64,000 nucleotides of DNA, taken from positions 17,802,001-17,866,000 of the forward strand of contig NC_058190.1 in assembly GCF_907165205.1 (NCBI RefSeq). The letters are read 5' to 3'. Position 1 is the stretch's first letter. The number at the start of each line of letters is the position of its first letter. Shown here in pieces: positions 22,140-33,882 of this stretch. A program made the translations under genes and the position numbers. The stretch is from Coccinella septempunctata. Taxonomy: Eukaryota; Arthropoda; Insecta; Coleoptera; Coccinellidae. A model generated the notes under the pieces. The model searched no databases and was not told where the DNA came from. It was given only the letters and a program-made list of their open reading frames with translations.

Positions 22140-24912
22140 ATAATTCTTCATTTTTATTTTTAATATTTTACAATTCCTTCATTGTAGTACCTTGTGATGA
22201 ACGACATTTTCAGTTTTTTTTCCAAGTGCGAGAAGGGCAAGAAGGGCAGAAGGTTTGCCGACTCCTGAACACGCAACATACAACTGGCCATGAGAAAAAC
22301 AACTATTTTCTAGATTTGAGCCACACACAGCCAAGGACTGGCCTTGCGATTTGTTGATTGTCATAGCAAACGCAAGACGAATGGGAAATTGAATTCTCTT
22401 GAACTCAAATGGCATTTCTGTTGGGATCATCGGAATTCTGGAAATAAGAACTTCCTCACTTTTACACTTTCCTTTGAGTATCGTGCAATGAATCACGTTA
22501 CTTTTAAGTTGTTTCACCACCAAACGTGTTCGGTTGCATAATTTTGGCTGGTTAAGATTTCTCAACATAATGACAACTGATCCAAACTTCAGTTGTAAAT
22601 TGTGTGGTGGCAAACCTGGTTAATCCAATGAGTTCAAAATTTCAATAGAATAATTTGTAGTTCCATTCTCGTTTGTTGCACCATCTATAGATTTAAAACA
22701 AAGCAGTGGACCAATAAATCCACTCTTATTCTTTGCCGCAAGAAAGGCTCGTTCACTCAATCAATTCAGGTTTTTGTGGTTGGCACTTATATTTGGAAAT
22801 CCTTTGCTTATGAGCTCATCCTTGGTTGATACAAAAGTGCAGAAATTTGGAGGAAATGATATCAAACCTGTTGATCGATCGACCGGAACACGGTCATTAC
22901 CTATATCCAGCAATTGTTCAGAAAAAATTCTGGCAGATGGATCACTCAACAATGTAACCCGCATGTTTGTAGTTAATTGTAGTTTTGGCACTTAGCGCCA
23001 CAAACTTGATGATTTTAGGCAAGCATTAATTTCATGGGCAGCCATGGATATTGGAATGACCGGTAATGTTTTTAGGAAGTCACAAGACAAGACCAAAACA
23101 TCTTGAATCATTGTGCAAGTCTTTCATGGTCTGATCGAGTTCTTCCAATGCTCATTTATGTGCCATTGTGCATTCATCCCATATAATTATTTTACTTGCA
23201 GTCAGAACCTTTGCCACTGCTGAGTGCTTCGCAATATTGCGTGTTGGGTACTCAACTGTCTGCAGGTTTAACGGTGACTTAAATGCAGAATGAGCTGTTC
23301 TGCATCCATATAGCAACGTGGCTGCTATCCCAGAAGAAGCGACTGCTACTGCAATTTCCGATTTTGCTCGAACAGAGGCAAAACTTATTGAGATTAGTAA
23401 AGTTTTACCAGTTCTACCGGCGGCATCAAGGAAAAATAAGCCCCCATTCCCTTCTTGAATTGTCTTCATTATCCTATCATAAACTCCTTAACTTAAATTG
23501 GTTTAAGGCATTTCGATCCTACTCTCGTTCACGTTCCAATTCTCTATTGAACATGTCGTTAGTTCCACGATGAGGCGATGGCATTCCCAACTTAACCAAG
23601 AAACTGCAAAACATGAGATAACGAAGGTCTTCGATCAAAATCAAAGCCTGGTTATGGATCTCCACATTTACCTCTAGATTAGGATTGCCTGATGTGACAC
23701 GAATATGATGTAATATATTTTCTGATATGTCATCTCTGTACTTATTCCACAGTTCACATAGATTCGATGGGAAGCAGGCTGAAATAATGGTGGCAAATAA
23801 TGTGCGAATCTGGCTTGCAGATGCAGAAACAATTGCTTCAGCGATTGTTATATCCCAATGAGTATCGTTTTCGAGCAGATTGAGCTCTTGACATGCAGCA
23901 CGAAATGTTGGATACACAACACCATCGACAGTTCGAAGAGACTCGAAAGATGTCGGCCCACGAACGTTCACCAGCAATAATCGCGAGTAGAACATTCGTC
24001 ATTTTTCGGATGAACTGTGTAAATGCGACCAAGAGCATCAGTTGAACGCACATCTGGATGGTTGGGCCCCACATTACCTTGTCTTCGACGAATTTTTTTG
24101 AAGAAGCATTCCAAGTATAATAGCGTGGCATCTCAGAGTAAAGTAATGTTCGTGCAAATGGATCACTTTGGCATATGGAAAAAAACTGGTCAATAATGTT
24201 GCTGGTGGTGTTTCAGCTCGTTGAACCATATTTGTAGAATTGAAATACACTTTTTGTCCATTTTCCAGATGAACTGCCAGGTGTACAACAGTCAGATAAC
24301 GTTCATGTATTGGAAATGAAAATATCCGTCAAATTGCCTCATTGCAGCTGACATATCGACCAATTCGATACTGCGTGATCTCATCATTGGTATTGGGATT
24401 TTTTACACCAACAACCGCCATATCACTGCCTTTTGTAACATATTTACAGATATATTTGATTGACTTCACTGAATTGCAGTACTGTACATTGCAATGGGCC
24501 TTGAATGTTTTCGAAAGAAGTGGTGAATAAGGAACAATCCAAGTATTATCGATCATAACATCATTTCCATTAACTCTCCCCATAGTGGTTCTGCCGTTAT
24601 CTTCAGGTGATCGACGGCGATACAGTGGATAACCATCGTTGCCAGTGATAGAGTCCGGAGTGAAATCTCTTGGATAACGCTTTGAACATTTTCCATTAAC
24701 CATGCATGGTGATCGGGGATGAATCATGCTAGTAACTACAATATGATGCAGTTCAGGATCATTCACATGATCAGGAATCTCGGCACATATAACGTCATCT
24801 ATCTGTTCTGGTCGAATTCTTTCTACTAACCAGATGAGAATGTGTGCATGTGGCAGGCCTCGTTTTTGCCATTCAATTGATTACATCCAGAATGGAGCAT
24901 CCCATTAGCGAC
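22140..24912 (-). pseudogene. Helitron Rep catalytic end and helicase, fragmented
   Basis: Read on the minus strand, this is the C-terminal two thirds of a Helitron Rep-helicase. The HUH nuclease motif GLPHAH lies at about 24840-24865. The tyrosine motif KYICKYVTKG lies in the frame 24329-24766. The helicase has Walker A GRTGKT and Walker B IIIWDEC in 23152-23469, then LTTNMRV in 22761-22991. The last motifs INKSQGQS and HGQLYVACSGVG lie in 22179-22613, with a Gly where families have the Arg of motif VI. Many stops separate these frames, including TAA for the Tyr of a WMYS-like segment at about 24890. The upstream part continues beyond the inserted BEL element at 31217. Confidence 0.9.
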
Positions 24913-25649
24913 TGTTCACGCCAGTTGAACGCAAAGAAAATTCCAGTATTTTCAATATTTTAAATTGAATAGTTTGAAATCTACATTTATTCATTTTCGG
25001 TTCGAAGCGACCGAAATAAATATTAATAACAGCTGTGAGATGTTTGTCCCCTCACCTCTCCTAATAAAGATTGAAAATGCATGCATGTTTCAATCTCGAT
25101 AATTCAGTATGCATCTTTACGTAGGAAACGAAAGATGCCATATATCCATAATTTCCAATTACGAAATTTTCAATTCGGAAAATCGAAATTCCTGTTTCCA
25201 TTCAGAATACAATTTCAATGTGAAATTGAGTTCATTCAAAGAACATTAGTTTAATTTGTGATCAAAATTAAACTCAAAACTAGTGTGTGGAGTTTTTTTC
25301 ACCTCTTCAGTGACGTGAATGGTGAATACCACAAGGATAATCGAAGTTTCATCAACTAGTTTGCAGCATTTCATTACAAGGATTTTCCACCTCCGTTCAG
25401 TTTGTCGAGCTCGATACATCTGCTTCTGGGGCGTGAGTACTGCTTAGATCTCTTTTCTTCAAGTTCAGCCCCTTAAGGGTAAGCAACCACTTTTGTTAAT
25501 GATAATTTCATTTGTCCTTATTCGTGAAGTGTTGTTACTCTGTATTTACTCAAATTGAATATACAGTCCACTAATTTCATAATTCTATAAAAAATATTGC
25601 AACTGAATTTTCGAATAAGGTTGAACCACGTTTAGTTCTTTTAACTGGA
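24913..25649 (+). repeat. 5' LTR of the BEL/Pao element
   Basis: It begins TGTTCACGCC and matches 30492-31216 over its full length with few differences. The shared sequence ends TTAACTGGA. The TGGACAACA that overlaps this end may be the start of the primer-binding site, so the true LTR end may be a few bases earlier, at about 25645. The insertion lies inside the Helitron Rep gene. No clear target duplication is visible. Confidence 0.85.
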
Positions 25650-26837
25650 CAACACAAAATTTGGTCCTTCGGGCTGGATATTCAGTGCCCTTTGTTAATT
25701 TCTTTCAGAAATATCAATTTTTGTTCAGAATATCCATTTCGTGCCCACCATTTTGATTCAAATCATTGATATTCAACACAAGCCGGTAACATTTATCACA
25801 GCTGATGTTAATTTATAGACTTTCACATCTGTTTCCATCAAAGTATTATAACATATTTGCGTTGTTTATTGGTGTTATTCATTTTAGTTCGACTGAATTT
25901 TAACAATCTTGCATACGCCACCCAAAACCGATACAGGCAGTAATATCATGAATAAATTAGTTGATAAGAGATCTAATGTTTTCTCCATCGCTAGCATATG
26001 AAGCTCTGAAATCTCGTTTCAAAAATCCGCGACTGTTAGCTACCATGTATCTGAATAATATTTTCCATTACTAGACTTCTACGAACAGTTCAGCATCGAA
26101 TCTTAAAGAATTTTTGAATGGTCATCAGGTTTCTGTTAACGCGAAAAAGGCTTTAAAATAAATAATTTGGAAGATTTCTTATTTTTCTCACTAGCACTTC
26201 GTAATCTTGATACTTATACGAGAAAATCATTCGAAAACCAATTAGGTTCATTGGAAATTCCAGAATACAAAACATCAAAAGCTTTCCCAACTCAATAATT
26301 AAAATCTCAAGAATATTGTGAACAAAACACGTCAAAAGCAGCAATTTCAAATCGATCAGTAAGTTTCAATAAGAATAGGAGTCAAAATGTGTTAATAACC
26401 AATTCTTCATCCGCTTCAAAAATTCAAAATCACAATGTTCATGCAAAGTTCGAAAATTTTTGCTGTCCAAAATGTCATGATTCACACCCTTTGTTCGTCT
26501 GTCCTTCCTACACTGCTATGTCTAGAAAAGATAAATTCGATTTTTTGCGAAATTCCATCCGGTGCTTCAATTGCCTCGGTCTTCATGACTTCAAAGATTG
26601 TCGTCCAAAAAGTCATGTGAAGTGTGCGAATCAAATCGACATCACATTAGTCTACATCCCGAAACCGAATTTCTTGATAATAATTCCGTCTCTGAAAACC
26701 TTCAGAACGGTACCTAATGCGTCGAGTAGTTCTGATCCCCGGGTGAATAACAATTCTCAATCAACTTCTTTCAGCGATACCTTTAGTTCATATCACGTCA
26801 ATAAGAAATGTAAGTCAATCGGTCAGGTATTATAAGG
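25650..26837 (+). pseudogene. BEL/Pao leader and degraded gag
   Basis: After about 300 bp of leader, gag traces start near 25975: SPSLAYEALKSRFKNPRLL, then FLNGHQVSVNA. Several frameshifts follow. From 26389 an open stretch carries zinc-knuckle-like pairs CPKCHDSHPLFVC and CFNCLGLHDFKDC. The frame ends at 26835 and no protease follows, so everything from protease to the RT palm is deleted. Confidence 0.75.
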
Positions 26838-28477
26838 TACTGTACAAGCGAAAATAAAGGCCGTTGATGGCTCAGGTTGTTTTGAACGACATATATATGT
26901 CGATGACATTATCACAGGGGCGTTTGACGTGCATCAAGCAATAGAGCTGCGAAATGAACTTCGGGATTATTAAAAAAGGATGCTTTTCGTTGGAAAAATG
27001 GTCTAGCAACCGTCCTGAAGTTTTGACAAGGGTCAAATGCCGATTATATTGAGTCTCAGGTTAGTTTCAATGACGATTCCGTGGGAATCAAAATTTTAGG
27101 ATTGGGATGAATACCCAAAACTGATTCATTCTGCTTCAGTGTTGATAGATTCGGTGATACGGCCACCAAAGATCAGTCCTATCTTATATAGCCCGCATTT
27201 TCGATCCGCTTCGATTTTTGGCTCCCGTTGTAGTTTCCATGAAACTGTTAATGCAAAAAATGTGGGTGGAAAACTTAGGCTGGGATGAATCTATGTCCAC
27301 TTCTTGTACTGATGAGTGGTCGAGTATAATAGACAATATTCACTTATTATCGACTATAACAATTCCTCGTTGTATTATTTCCTGGCCTCGATGTGAAGTA
27401 GTTTTAGCTGGTTTTTGCGATGCATCAGAGAAGGCTTACGCGGCCGCTGTGTACCTTTCAGTGTCTATAGATGGTTGCATCTCATCACATTTCTGGGCTG
27501 CTAAAACTAAAGTAGCTCCACGAAAAATCTTGTCGGTTCCTCGGTTGGAATTAGCAAGTGCGGTTTTATTAGCGAAACGAGTCAGAAATATTTTATATCA
27601 TAAATTTCTTGTCATAATCACAGAAGTCCGTTTATTTTACGATTCTCGAATCGTACTTACGTGGATATCTACGCCCTCACATCAACTTAAAACTTTTGTC
27701 GGGAATCGTGTTGTGGCGATAAACGATTATGTTCCCGATGCGTCCTGGTATCATATCCCTACAAAGTCAAATCCTGCTGATTTAGCCACACAGGGTCTAA
27801 CATCTCAACAATTCATAGGTCGTGAAACTCATGAATTTTGGATGAATGGTCCTGAATTCTTGAGTACTCCTCTTTCTAATTGGCCTATTTCCTCTGCTGA
27901 GTTCAACAAAGTTTCGCCCCTGCCTGAACTTAAAGGTCACATAAATATTACAACCACCAAGCAGGAACCTAAAAATCCGTTATTAGTAGTAATAGAAGAT
28001 TTCTCAAACTTGAACAAAGCAAAAAGATTGTTTGCTTATATACAGAGATTCATTTTCAATTGCCGTTCCAAGTTGAAGTCGCGATCGCGTTTATCTGGTC
28101 CCTTTTCACAAAATGAATTGAATATTGCTCTTCACTCAATCTCATTTATCACGCAAAATCATTACTTTTCCGGTTTGCGCAAAAATTTGGAGAAACATGA
28201 CCCTATCGAAAAGAGTTTGAGAAGCTTGAATCCCTTCGTTGATGCTTTAGGATTAATCAGGGTGGGCGGTAGATTGCAGTTTTCTTCCTTATTCCAGGCA
28301 GCTAAGCATCCAATTTTACTGCCGAAAAGGGCTGCTTTATCTCGATTAATTAGATATTTTCATTTGACTGCACTGCATTCCGGAACCAATACCACAATGA
28401 GTTTAATCCGACAAAATTTCTGGATACTTTCTCTAAGAAGTTTGGTAAGAGCAAATATTAGAAAATGTCTTACCTGA
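26838..28477 (+). pseudogene. BEL/Pao pol from YVDD to the integrase zinc domain
   Basis: The RT is represented only from its catalytic box onward: YVDDIITGAFDVHQ at about 26900, followed by frameshifted thumb sequence. From 27218 to 28477 the frame is open and has VVLAGFCDASEKAYAAAVYL (RNase H), KVAPRKILSVPRLELA, KTFVGNRVVAINDYV, KSNPADLATQGL and the integrase zinc-binding part LHSGTNTTMSLIRQNFW ending RKCLT. It is cut at 28477 by a ~1 kb insertion. The order and motifs are those of Pao elements. Confidence 0.85.
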
Positions 28478-29512
28478 ACCATAGATTAAATGAACAGAAA
28501 ATAGATGGAGCACTCCAGAAACAAACTTCTGCGTCATCTGTTTTTACGGTACATGTACTAATTTTCGACGAAACCAAATGAAGAGGAAATCTGTAACGCT
28601 CATTTTTAATTTTCTTGTAATGATCAAGGCAGAATATTCTTGAAAATTTCTGAGTGAAAGTCACAGAAAGATTCGAATAAATTGCTTATTGAGAAATTGC
28701 AGTGAGATAAGGAATCATACGTATCTTTATCTGGATTTTTCTCTGATCCTAAAAATGGAAAAAAAATCAGTTCATATAATCGAAAAATTTATTGCATTGT
28801 TCTTCAAACACGGATTCATTTTATAATTGAAATTAGCTTTTGAATTCACTTTATTCTAATTAAAAAACTTAGTCATTACAAAAAAACATTTCACATAAAC
28901 TACCATAATTCCTAATCACAATAGCAATTCAATATTTATACATAATATACGCATACTCTATTGAATATCAGCAATACATTTTTGAATATCAAGCAATAAA
29001 GCATATGTATGACATGAAAAAGTTTCAGTAGAGGTTCATCTAATGAGGTACCATACAATTAGGCGTATGATACAAGAGCTCAAAGAAGAAACCTCAGTAA
29101 GAAAACCCTGTCTCCTCGAGAGTATTGTAGGGCGATGTTCAATTGTACTGTGGGGTAGTAGCGAACATCCTATGAACTTGTTTAATAAAGGTTTTAAGGT
29201 CTTTTGAATTCAATATAATATCGCAAAATTACCTTCTTCCATCACGATTTTTGCACCCAACAACACAGCACGACTACATTCTTGCAGACATTTCACTTCA
29301 CCTATTGAATAATTCATTAGTAAATTATGTCAATTTGCAGATTGATAAATAATCAAAAATACATTTAAGTCTGTCATTCACGAGTGATAACGATCGAAAG
29401 CTCAAAATGCAGTGGGACCTAACGATCAAATTTAGAATAATTTTTTGTGGTTACTGTACCATAACAATAGGTGGCGCCACTTGTCAGAGTGATCCATATA
29501 TATTTTTACATT
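28478..29512. mobile_element. ~1 kb non-coding insertion inside the integrase
   Basis: The integrase reading stops after RKCLT and resumes at about 29513 with QPLMAPLPAP, so about 1035 bp have been inserted, replacing or adding to a few residues. The interior is AT-rich with no open frame of note. Near the right end is the palindromic word GGTGGCGCCAC. I could not identify terminal repeats or a target duplication, so the type is unknown. Confidence 0.5.
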
Positions 29513-30402
29513 TCAGCCTCTGATGGCACCACTTCCTGCACCTAGGGTGAATATATCACGTCCTTTCAGTAAAGTAGGCGTAGACTTTGCGGGACCATTT
29601 TCATATCGGTCGAACAACGCTCGGAAACCGACAATTTTGAAAGCCTACCTTGCATTATTCGTTTGCCTGGTTACCAAAGCTGTGCATTTGGGAGTGGCTT
29701 CCTCTCTTAACGTTCAAGCCTTTATCTCAACTTTAGATCACTTTATTTCTAGAAGAGGGCTGCCAGAGGAAATTTGGTCGGATAATGGCCGTAACTTTGT
29801 CGGTGCTGCGCGATATCTCACTGAAGTTTCTCAATTTTTAGAGAAAAATAATAGTGAAATCCACAATAATTCATCGAATAAATCCATTACATGGAAATTT
29901 ATTCTCCCATATTCACCACATTTTGGAGGAATATAAGGAGCGGGTCGAGCTTTTTGCTCGAATTGAAGCGGTTTTGAACAGCAGACCCATATGCCCACTG
30001 CCCTCAGATCCTTCTGAATCCGCGGATTGATTAACACCCGGACATTTTCTGATAGGCGCACCGCTATTATCCACACCGGAAATTATATACGGGGATGAGA
30101 AAACTCACCTTAAACGATGGGAACAACATCGCAGATTGTTTCAACAATTCTGGACAAAATGGTCCAGAGAATATCTACATACCCTAATGCAACGTGGAAA
30201 GTGGCAAAATGACCAGCCTCGCTCGTTGGCGGGAGATATTGTCTTCATAAAAAATTTGAACTCAAGCCCTGCCACTTGGCCTATCGGACGAATTGAAAAA
30301 TTATTTACCGAACCTGACAGTATTGCTCGAGTTCCATCCGTCAAGACTTCAACAGGTCAATATACGAGATCACTAACGAAGTTCGTACCTCTCGACGATT
30401 AA
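29513..30402 (+). pseudogene. BEL/Pao integrase core and C-terminus, deleted
   Basis: The core begins KVGVDFAGPFSYRS (first Asp) and continues to SDNGRNFVGAARYL (second Asp). After PHFGGI at 29935 the sequence jumps to RVELFARIEAVLNSRP, so the helix with the catalytic Glu (the WEA-type segment) is missing. The C-terminal part, FWTKWSREYLHTLMQRGKW to a stop at 30400-30402, matches the end of BEL integrases. The protein would be inactive. The 3' LTR starts 90 bp downstream. Confidence 0.8.
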
Positions 30403-30491
30403 TTCCATAAAATTTTGTTTTTCCTAGTAAGTTAGTTCTTCTTGGTATATTTTGTTTCCGTAAAATTACATTAATTTTTGGTGGGCGGTTT

Positions 30492-31216
30492 TGTTCACGC
30501 CAGGTGAACGCAATGAAAATTCCAGTATTTTCAATATTTTTAATTCAATAGTTTGAAATCTATATTTATTCATTTTCGGTTCGAAGCAACCGAAATAAAT
30601 ATTGATAACAGCTGTGAGATGTTTTACCCCTCACCTCTCCTAATAAAGATTGAAAACGCACGCAAGGTTCAATCTCGATAATTCAGTATTCATCTTTAGG
30701 TAAAGAACGAAAGATTGTCATAATTTCCAATCACGAAATTTTCAATTCGGAAAATCGAAATTCCTGTTTCCATTCAGAAAACAATTTCAAAGTGAAATTG
30801 AATTCATTCAAAGAACATTAGTTTGATTTGTGATCAAAATTAAACTCAAAAGTAGTGTGTGGAGTTTTTTTCACCTCTTCAGTGACGTGAATGGTGAATA
30901 CCACAAGGACAATCGAAGTTTCATTAACTAGTTTGCAGCATTACAAGGATTTTCCACCTCCGTTCAGTTTGTCGAGCTCGATACATCTGCTTCTGGGGCG
31001 TGAGTACTGCTTAGATCTCTTTTCTTCAAGTTCAGCCCCTTAAGGGTAAGCAACCACTTTTGTTGATGATAATTTCATTTGTCCTTATTCGTGAAGTGTT
31101 GGGACTCTGTATTTACTCAAATTGAATATACAGTCCACTAGTTTCATAATTCTATATAAAATATTGCAACTGAATTTTCGAATAAGGTTGAACCACGTTC
31201 AGTTCTTTTAACTGGA
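30492..31216 (+). repeat. 3' LTR of the BEL/Pao element
   Basis: It starts TGTTCACGCC directly after a G-rich GGTGGGCGG purine tract, and matches the 5' LTR at 24913-25649. It is 12 bp shorter overall because of small deletions. Beyond it, at 31217, the Helitron reading resumes on the minus strand. Confidence 0.85.
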
Positions 31217-31811
31217 TCTTCCCCAACAACGACTTCACTTATTGTTTCAACACTCGTGCAGTGCTGTCATGTCGATCAACAGATGTTTGTGGGGAAGAAG
31301 CAGTTGAGTAATTTCTTTCCATTTTGGATTGCAGGTAAATATAATGAACAAATCAGGACGACCATAATTTCGAACGTATGTCATTGCATCTTGTGCATAT
31401 TCATGCATATGATGCGGGCTGCCAATATAAGTTGCTGGTAAAATTGTCAATCTATCTACATTAGATGCATCTCCTTCGGTGGACATTGCATCTCGTGAAT
31501 GAATATATTCCTCTAAACGTAGTTTAGATTGATTCGTTCTGATATAAGTGGAGCGCTCCGTTTCGATTTTAAAAAACATGTCCACACAATACTGCTGCAA
31601 CAATCGACGAAATCTCGGCAAATAGTTATCAGCATTTTGACGAACCATTAAACGAAATGCATAATAATTCATGAGATAACTTCCTTGGTGGTTTCCTGTC
31701 CCAAAATCAAATATTTCAAATTTATATTAAGTGGACATTTAAAATTTTAATATAGGTACTCACCATTCAATGGATTAATCATCTTGATGTCGAAATGATA
31801 TCCATCATCGA
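31217..31811 (-). pseudogene. Helitron Rep central region
   Basis: On the minus strand the reading begins DDGYHFDIKMINPLN. It crosses a 68 bp intron (donor GTGAGTA at 31763, acceptor AG at 31696) and continues GNHQGSYLMNYYAFRLM, ending in the frame 31672-31247 with RPDLFIIFTCNPKW. A four-base insertion near 31255 shifts the frame before the VKSLL segment. It links the N-terminal region in the right arm (37.0-37.9 kb) with the HUH/helicase region at 22.1-24.9 kb. BEL lies on one side and the CR1-like element on the other. Confidence 0.85.
31696..31763 (-). other. Second intron of the Helitron Rep gene
   Basis: The donor GTGAGTACC follows the codons INPLN plus one base, and the acceptor CAG precedes GAAACCACC. 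Splicing restores INPLNGNHQGSYLMNYYAF in frame. Confidence 0.75.
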
Positions 31812-32566
31812 AAATCATCCAAAATCGAAAAGATATTGCTAAAGCATTTAATGAGCACTATAGCAGTGTGGGAGAACGATATGCCAGGAAAATTCCAAAT
31901 ATTGAAAATTATGAAGAAACGGATAAGTTTCAAAGTGAAACTTTCTTTATGGCTCCTACAGATCCGAAGGAAGTCGAAAATATCATTGAAAGTTTAAAAA
32001 ATGGGAAGTCACCAGGAATAGACGGCATACGTGCAGAGAAACTGAAACAGATAAAGGAGGAAATCTCCGAACCCCTTTCCAATGTTGTCAATTGTTGTTT
32101 CGAAAATGGTATTTTTCCGAACATATTAAAGGTAGGCCTAATAAAACCTCTTTATAAAGGTGGAGATAAGACCGAAATATCTAACTATAGGCCTATTTTA
32201 TTGATTTCAAATGTGTCTAAAATAATAGAAAAAATTAAAAAAAAAAGAATGATAAAATTTCTGGAGCACAAAGGCATATTAGAAAAGAGCCAATATGGAT
32301 TTAGACAAGGTAGATCAACGGAGGATGCTATAGGAGATTTAATTGGAAAAATATACGAATGCTTGAATGAACAAATTCCAAGCTTGTGCATATTCGTGGA
32401 TCTTGCCAAAGCCGTTGACACTGTCTGCCACAAAAGGCTTCTAAATAAACTGTGGAACTATGGTTTCCGCGGAAAAAGCCTTGATCTACTAAAGAGCTAC
32501 TTAACGAATCGCCAACAGATTGTAGATATAGGTGGAGATAGGAGTTCTTCAAGGACAGTTACTTAA

Positions 32567-33882
32567 CCCTTAACCACTAATCATACGTCTCAGAGACGGC
32601 ACCACCTCATCCTATTCGTCAGATGACCTCTCCCTTTCAACTCATGCCATAGCCCTTCCACGTAATTTATCATTATTCCACTCTTACTTAGTACCCTAAA
32701 GTTGATTGTCGTAGTCTAGTTTTTTAGATATTTCTATTGAAAGATCGATTGCCGTCTCTTAGACGTATAGTTAGCGTTAACGTAATAATAAAAAGACGAG
32801 ACCTTCTCTGAGTCGTGTCATTAGTGATTTGAAATAACGATAGATTACCGAACTAGTTCGTCAAAAAGTGTAAAAATATCCATAAAAATTTCGAAATACA
32901 TTTGTTGAAGTGGTTTGATGAAGCTGGAAGTGATTCCAGTCGTAGGTTTCGTCGGTAACCACTCGCGATATTTTATAGATTCATCCATATTTATTTATTT
33001 AGCCTATGGTCTATTCAAACATATCCAAAAGAGAGAGTGAACACAGGTATTCACAACACAATACCAGCACATACTTCACAATACAATCAGAATTATTGTC
33101 TTCATTATCACCTCCCCAGGTCTAACTGCTGGAGCCAGGAACTGTCAACTCGTCCATTTTATATAAAAGTTATCCAGAAAATTTGTAGAAAGAAAGATCT
33201 GATTTAATGAAAAAACTCTCTCAAAATCTAGTACCTATTACAACAATTAACAGAAGACGTCGAAAAATCCAAAGCTAGTATGAAAAATTACGATTCAGTA
33301 TTTTGGAAATACTAGGTAAAAAAGGGGCTGAAAATACCTGAAATTAGTGAGGAAACATTGAAAAAAAAACGAAAGAATTGTTCTATTTGCTCTCATAAGA
33401 AGAAAAGAAGGAAGGCATATGTTTGTTATGAATGCCAGAACCCAATATGCCTAGAGTGTGCAAAAAAGAATGTCCGGAATGTGTAAAAGTTCGTGATAAA
33501 CAGGCATTGTCAGTTTTTTCAGAATACCTGTTTTTGATCAATTCTTGTGAATAGATTTCCGTCCAACTCTTATTGTATAAAGAAAAATAAAAAAATTACT
33601 CATTTATATAGTATTTCAATTGAATTTCAGTTTTTCAAAGAATCTTTGCCAAAATGTTGAATATTCCAGACTACATTGGAAAATTGTGATTTCCACTGAA
33701 TATTGAACTTTTTTGCATTTCTGAGCATAGTTTCCACCTCTAGAATAACAAACGGAACATATAAACAGCTCATAAAGTTAAAACTGTGGAAACTTAAAAA
33801 AATATGTCCATCTATATGAAGCCGTCTGTGAGACGTATAGGTAGTGACAACGTTACATATTTGGTACGTTAGTAGTTAAGGG
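32567..33882 (+). mobile_element. Non-autonomous piggyBac element, 1316 bp
   Basis: The element is bounded by TTAA at 32563-32566 and 33883-33886. Its ends are CCCTTAACCACTAA and TTAGTAGTTAAGGG, which are near-perfect inverted copies. Subterminal words ATACGTCTCAGAGACGGC and GCCGTCTGTGAGACGTAT are also inverted. TTAA duplication with CCC/GGG ends is the hallmark of piggyBac. The insertion splits the CR1-like RT exactly between SSSRTVT and GVPQG. Only the C-terminal cysteine-rich part of a transposase remains inside. Confidence 0.92.
33334..33486 (+). pseudogene. piggyBac transposase C-terminal cysteine-rich domain
   Basis: An open stretch ends in TAA at 33484. It reads ISEETLKKKRKNCSIC, then SHKKKRRKAYVCYECQNP and ICLECAKK. 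The spacing C-x2-C, C-x2-C, C-x2-C with basic residues between is the C-terminal zinc-binding domain of piggyBac transposases, which binds the element ends. The catalytic DDD domain is absent. Whether this piece is still translated cannot be judged. Confidence 0.7.

Noticed and set aside
26153..26350. Minus-strand 65-codon frame in the BEL gag region
   Set aside because: It lies antisense to gag traces and shows no domain.
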